NCBI GenBank assembly: GCA_950054195.1
Contig: CATLPG010000021.1
Coordinates: 1 to 46,861, forward strand
Origin: an uncultured Saccharospirillaceae bacterium
GTDB lineage: Bacteria > Bacteroidota > Bacteroidia > Flavobacteriales_D > CAJJDF01
Length of the DNA stretch: 46,861 nt
Direction of reading: 5' to 3'
Under the pieces are notes generated by a model, which saw nothing but the letters and a program-made list of their open reading frames with translations, had not been told where the DNA came from and did not search any database. Both the position numbers and the translations under genes were made by a program. Each line of letters starts with the position of its first letter. Within the stretch, counting starts at the first letter, position 1. Below are positions 45,776 through 46,861 of the stretch, in pieces.

Positions 45776-46861
45776 TTAGAAGTTTTGTAAATCTGGTGGA
45801 CGCATTGTTCCAAACCATTTTAATATTTTTTCTCCTACATTAGGCACATTAACATGGATAAGATAAACACCTCCAGCAATTGGTACCCCTTTAAAGTTCT
45901 TTAAATCCCAATCTATAGATGTAATTGTATTATCATCCTTAGTGAATGTTCTAATTAAAGAACCATTAACTGTGTAGATTTTGATTGTACATTGATCAGG
46001 AAGGTTTGTAAACTTAACAACATTATCTAATCTAGTTCGCTCATAATTAGAATAAGCATAGTAAGGATTAGGAACAACATTTATCAAGTCTAGTTCGCTT
46101 TTAGCTGTATCGGTAATTGCGGTTTGAGTAGCAACTTTTGCAGTACTAAATCTATACAAGCCTCTCCAATCATTTTGAGAATTAGCTATCCCTTCATTAT
46201 CACTCGCTTCTGTAAATGGACTCCCGCTATAATTAACAAAGAAAGGAGGTTGAGTAGAATATCTTCTATATGGTGTTGTTACCCTCAGTTTTAATTTAAC
46301 TTCTGATGATAAGAAATCGCTTTCTGAAGTTACCATTGGCCAATGAACCCACATACAACTACTCCAAAGCTTATCTGTTACTGGGTCAGTAGCTACATCG
46401 TAAATATTTTGCCCACCATCATAATTTTTCATATCCCAGTGGTTTAATAACCCTGCAGTAGGATCATTGTTACGGAAAACAAAAACCCAGTGCTTTCCTC
46501 CACCTACAACAGAACCATTTCCTTCAAAGAATTTACTTGTTGGGTTGAAGATCATGTCTCTACCATTATCATTAGCTAAGTACGAATCCTCAGCAAAAGC
46601 AATATTTAAACGCTCTCCTGTTTCGATATCAATAGCATACCCTGGGAACCAGCTCATACCCGTTGAGCTAACAACATTAGCTTCTGCTGTACCTGTATTA
46701 CCATTTTTATCTACTGATGCTGCTTGTCTCACTCTTAGTTTTTGAGCATTTCCTTCAGTTAAATTTGTATTACTTCCAGCTTCTAAAACAACACATCTTG
46801 TCCATTTAGATTTATCTGGCGTATAAACCAAATCAACGCTATTAACAAACTGTATTCCATT
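45776..46861 (-). CDS. C-terminal part of a large surface protein, open at the right edge
   Basis: A partial gene: the reading frame continues past the right edge (no start codon in the window; a TTG at 46831 is not credible as start because the frame is open further upstream). The 361 codons seen end in a beta-rich C-terminal domain (VVPNPYYAYSNYERTRLDN, IKIYTVNGSLIRTF, GGVYLIHVNVPNVGEKILKW), closing with GTMRPPDLQNF. A C-terminus ending in KWFGxMRPPDLxNF-type sequence recurs in large exported Bacteroidota proteins encoded next to PorV/PorQ-family genes. It resembles the T9SS sorting domain (PNPYY, IYTVNG) but is a distinct variant. It lies 30 bases upstream of the PorV-like gene, so both are probably one operon. 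Confidence 0.8.
   Translation of the reverse strand, partial: NGIQFVNSVDLVYTPDKSKWTRCVVLEAGSNTNLTEGNAQKLRVRQAASVDKNGNTGTAEANVVSSTGMSWFPGYAIDIETGERLNIAFAEDSYLANDNGRDMIFNPTSKFFEGNGSVVGGGKHWVFVFRNNDPTAGLLNHWDMKNYDGGQNIYDVATDPVTDKLWSSCMWVHWPMVTSESDFLSSEVKLKLRVTTPYRRYSTQPPFFVNYSGSPFTEASDNEGIANSQNDWRGLYRFSTAKVATQTAITDTAKSELDLINVVPNPYYAYSNYERTRLDNVVKFTNLPDQCTIKIYTVNGSLIRTFTKDDNTITSIDWDLKNFKGVPIAGGVYLIHVNVPNVGEKILKWFGTMRPPDLQNF

Overview
The window reads as a stretch of chromosome from a member of the phylum Bacteroidota, most likely a marine or aquatic flavobacterium-type organism (order Flavobacteriales; family not resolvable from this alone). The evidence is AT-rich DNA, promoters with the Bacteroidota -7 box TAnnTTTG, almost no Shine-Dalgarno sequences, type IX secretion (T9SS) C-terminal sorting domains, a PorV/PorQ-family protein, a DUF3098 protein beside uppP, HU-like/SPOR fusion, and a long Bacteroidota-type SecA without a zinc tail. 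Nearly all of it is core-genome content: 42 protein genes and one tRNA, densely packed, with no gene-free stretch above about 210 bases. I see no CRISPR array, transposase, integrase, phage gene or recognisable defence system.

Layout. 1-2380 (minus strand): tRNA-Ser(GGA), then an ExbB - membrane protein - ExbD - ExbD energy-transducing operon whose last gene runs off the left edge. 2541-5481 (minus): two tandem paralogous secreted proteins with T9SS sorting domains, each with a hairpin after it. 5502-10971: secA (minus) divergent from mltG (plus), then a lipoprotein with a MopE-like metal-binding motif and an Lcl/DUF1566-like domain. 11096-17081 (minus): M20 dipeptidase, an atypical SDR, a YdeI-like protein, aspS, and separately gdhA. 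17185-21912 (plus): dxr, rseP, a previously easy-to-miss 53-residue membrane protein, a sensor histidine kinase, and a small cytosolic protein. 21909-28699 (minus): a long run ftsX - DUF3098 - uppP - truB - queA - ispD - DUF1801 - ABC-F. 28832-31117 (minus): a K+-dependent-type membrane pyrophosphatase. 31275-37496 (plus): comM-like ATPase, a lipoprotein, an outer-membrane beta-barrel of the surface-antigen family, an HU-like/SPOR membrane protein, and a CE15-like esterase. 37485-40326 (minus): two overlapping secreted proteins. 40477-42372 (plus): purF. 42369-46861 (minus): an exonuclease/GIY-YIG fusion, a HIT protein, greA, a PorV/PorQ-family protein and the C-terminal part of a large surface protein running off the right edge.

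How the genes work together. Envelope biogenesis dominates: SecA exports proteins; MltG, UppP, FtsX and the SPOR protein serve peptidoglycan and division; Dxr and IspD are two steps of the MEP isoprenoid pathway that feeds undecaprenyl phosphate, which UppP recycles; RseP is a site-2 protease of the envelope stress type; ExbB/ExbD energise outer-membrane transport; and the sorting-domain proteins are probable clients of the T9SS. The rest is housekeeping (AspS, QueA, TruB, GreA, PurF, GdhA).

No clearly new multi-gene system is visible. The best leads are small: a 23-bp promoter/leader element shared by rseP and the comM-like gene, a leader hairpin in the latter, inverted TACATGTA boxes between secA and mltG, an SDR that has lost its catalytic Tyr and Lys, the 53-residue protein fused by overlaps into an rseP-kinase operon, and a membrane protein of unknown function inside the ExbB/ExbD operon.
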